This document shows positions 6,099 to 6,100 of a DNA stretch of 6,100 bases, piece by piece (the stretch's first letter is position 1; each line of letters starts with the position of its first letter). The DNA comes from Firmicutes bacterium CAG:475. GTDB taxonomy: Bacteria > Bacillota > Clostridia > Christensenellales > CAG-917. The position numbers were made by a program, and so were the translations under genes. The stretch covers positions 1 to 6,100 of the forward strand of contig FR895556.1 in NCBI GenBank assembly GCA_000434435.1, given 5' to 3'. The notes beneath the pieces were generated by a model. It did not search any database. It had not been told where the DNA came from and saw nothing but the letters and a program-made list of their open reading frames with translations.

Positions 6099-6100
6099 CC

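Noticed and set aside
1..6100. CRISPR array, tRNA, rRNA, insertion sequence with transposase, phage or defence genes
   Set aside because: No regularly spaced direct repeats, cloverleaf, rRNA sequence or transposase/defence-like product was found on either strand.

Overview
The window carries three complete protein genes, all read on the minus strand, so the order of transcription runs from high to low coordinates: glgA (glycogen synthase, 4523-5947), glgP (glycogen/maltodextrin phosphorylase, 1996-4425), then a gene for a DUF1846-family protein of unknown function (72-1556). All three have strong purine-rich ribosome binding sites (AAGGAG or AAGGA-type) 5-6 bases before the ATG. With the bacterial ADP-glucose-type GlgA and a DUF1846 protein, this points to a Bacillota/Clostridia-type bacterium, quite possibly an uncultured gut lineage. 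The taxonomy is inference; there is no rRNA or other marker here.

Region by region along the transcripts. 6100-5948 is the 5' leader of glgA: it holds a 78-base repeat (repeat B, copy 2) and a small hairpin. 5947-4523 is glgA. 4522-4426 is a 97-base gap with a perfect 7-bp inverted repeat and a consensus TATAAT box. 4425-1996 is glgP. 1995-1557 is a 439-base gene-free gap. It starts with a 9-bp stem-loop 16 bases after the glgP stop, continues with a hairpin-dense block containing repeat A (copy 2), then repeat B (copy 1), and ends in the DUF1846 ribosome binding site. 1556-72 is the DUF1846 gene. 71-1 is its 3' flank, in which a second copy of repeat A begins and runs off the window edge.

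GlgA builds alpha-1,4-glucan from ADP-glucose, and GlgP takes it apart with phosphate to glucose-1-phosphate. The pair forms the synthesis and breakdown core of a glycogen locus; glgC/glgD/glgB are not in the window but may lie upstream. The DUF1846 gene is separated by the repeat-rich gap and need not belong to the same transcript.

The least ordinary part is the non-coding DNA. Two different short repeat families each occur twice, in the same orientation as the genes: family A just after stop codons, family B just before start codons. No defence system, phage, CRISPR array or secondary-metabolite system is visible.
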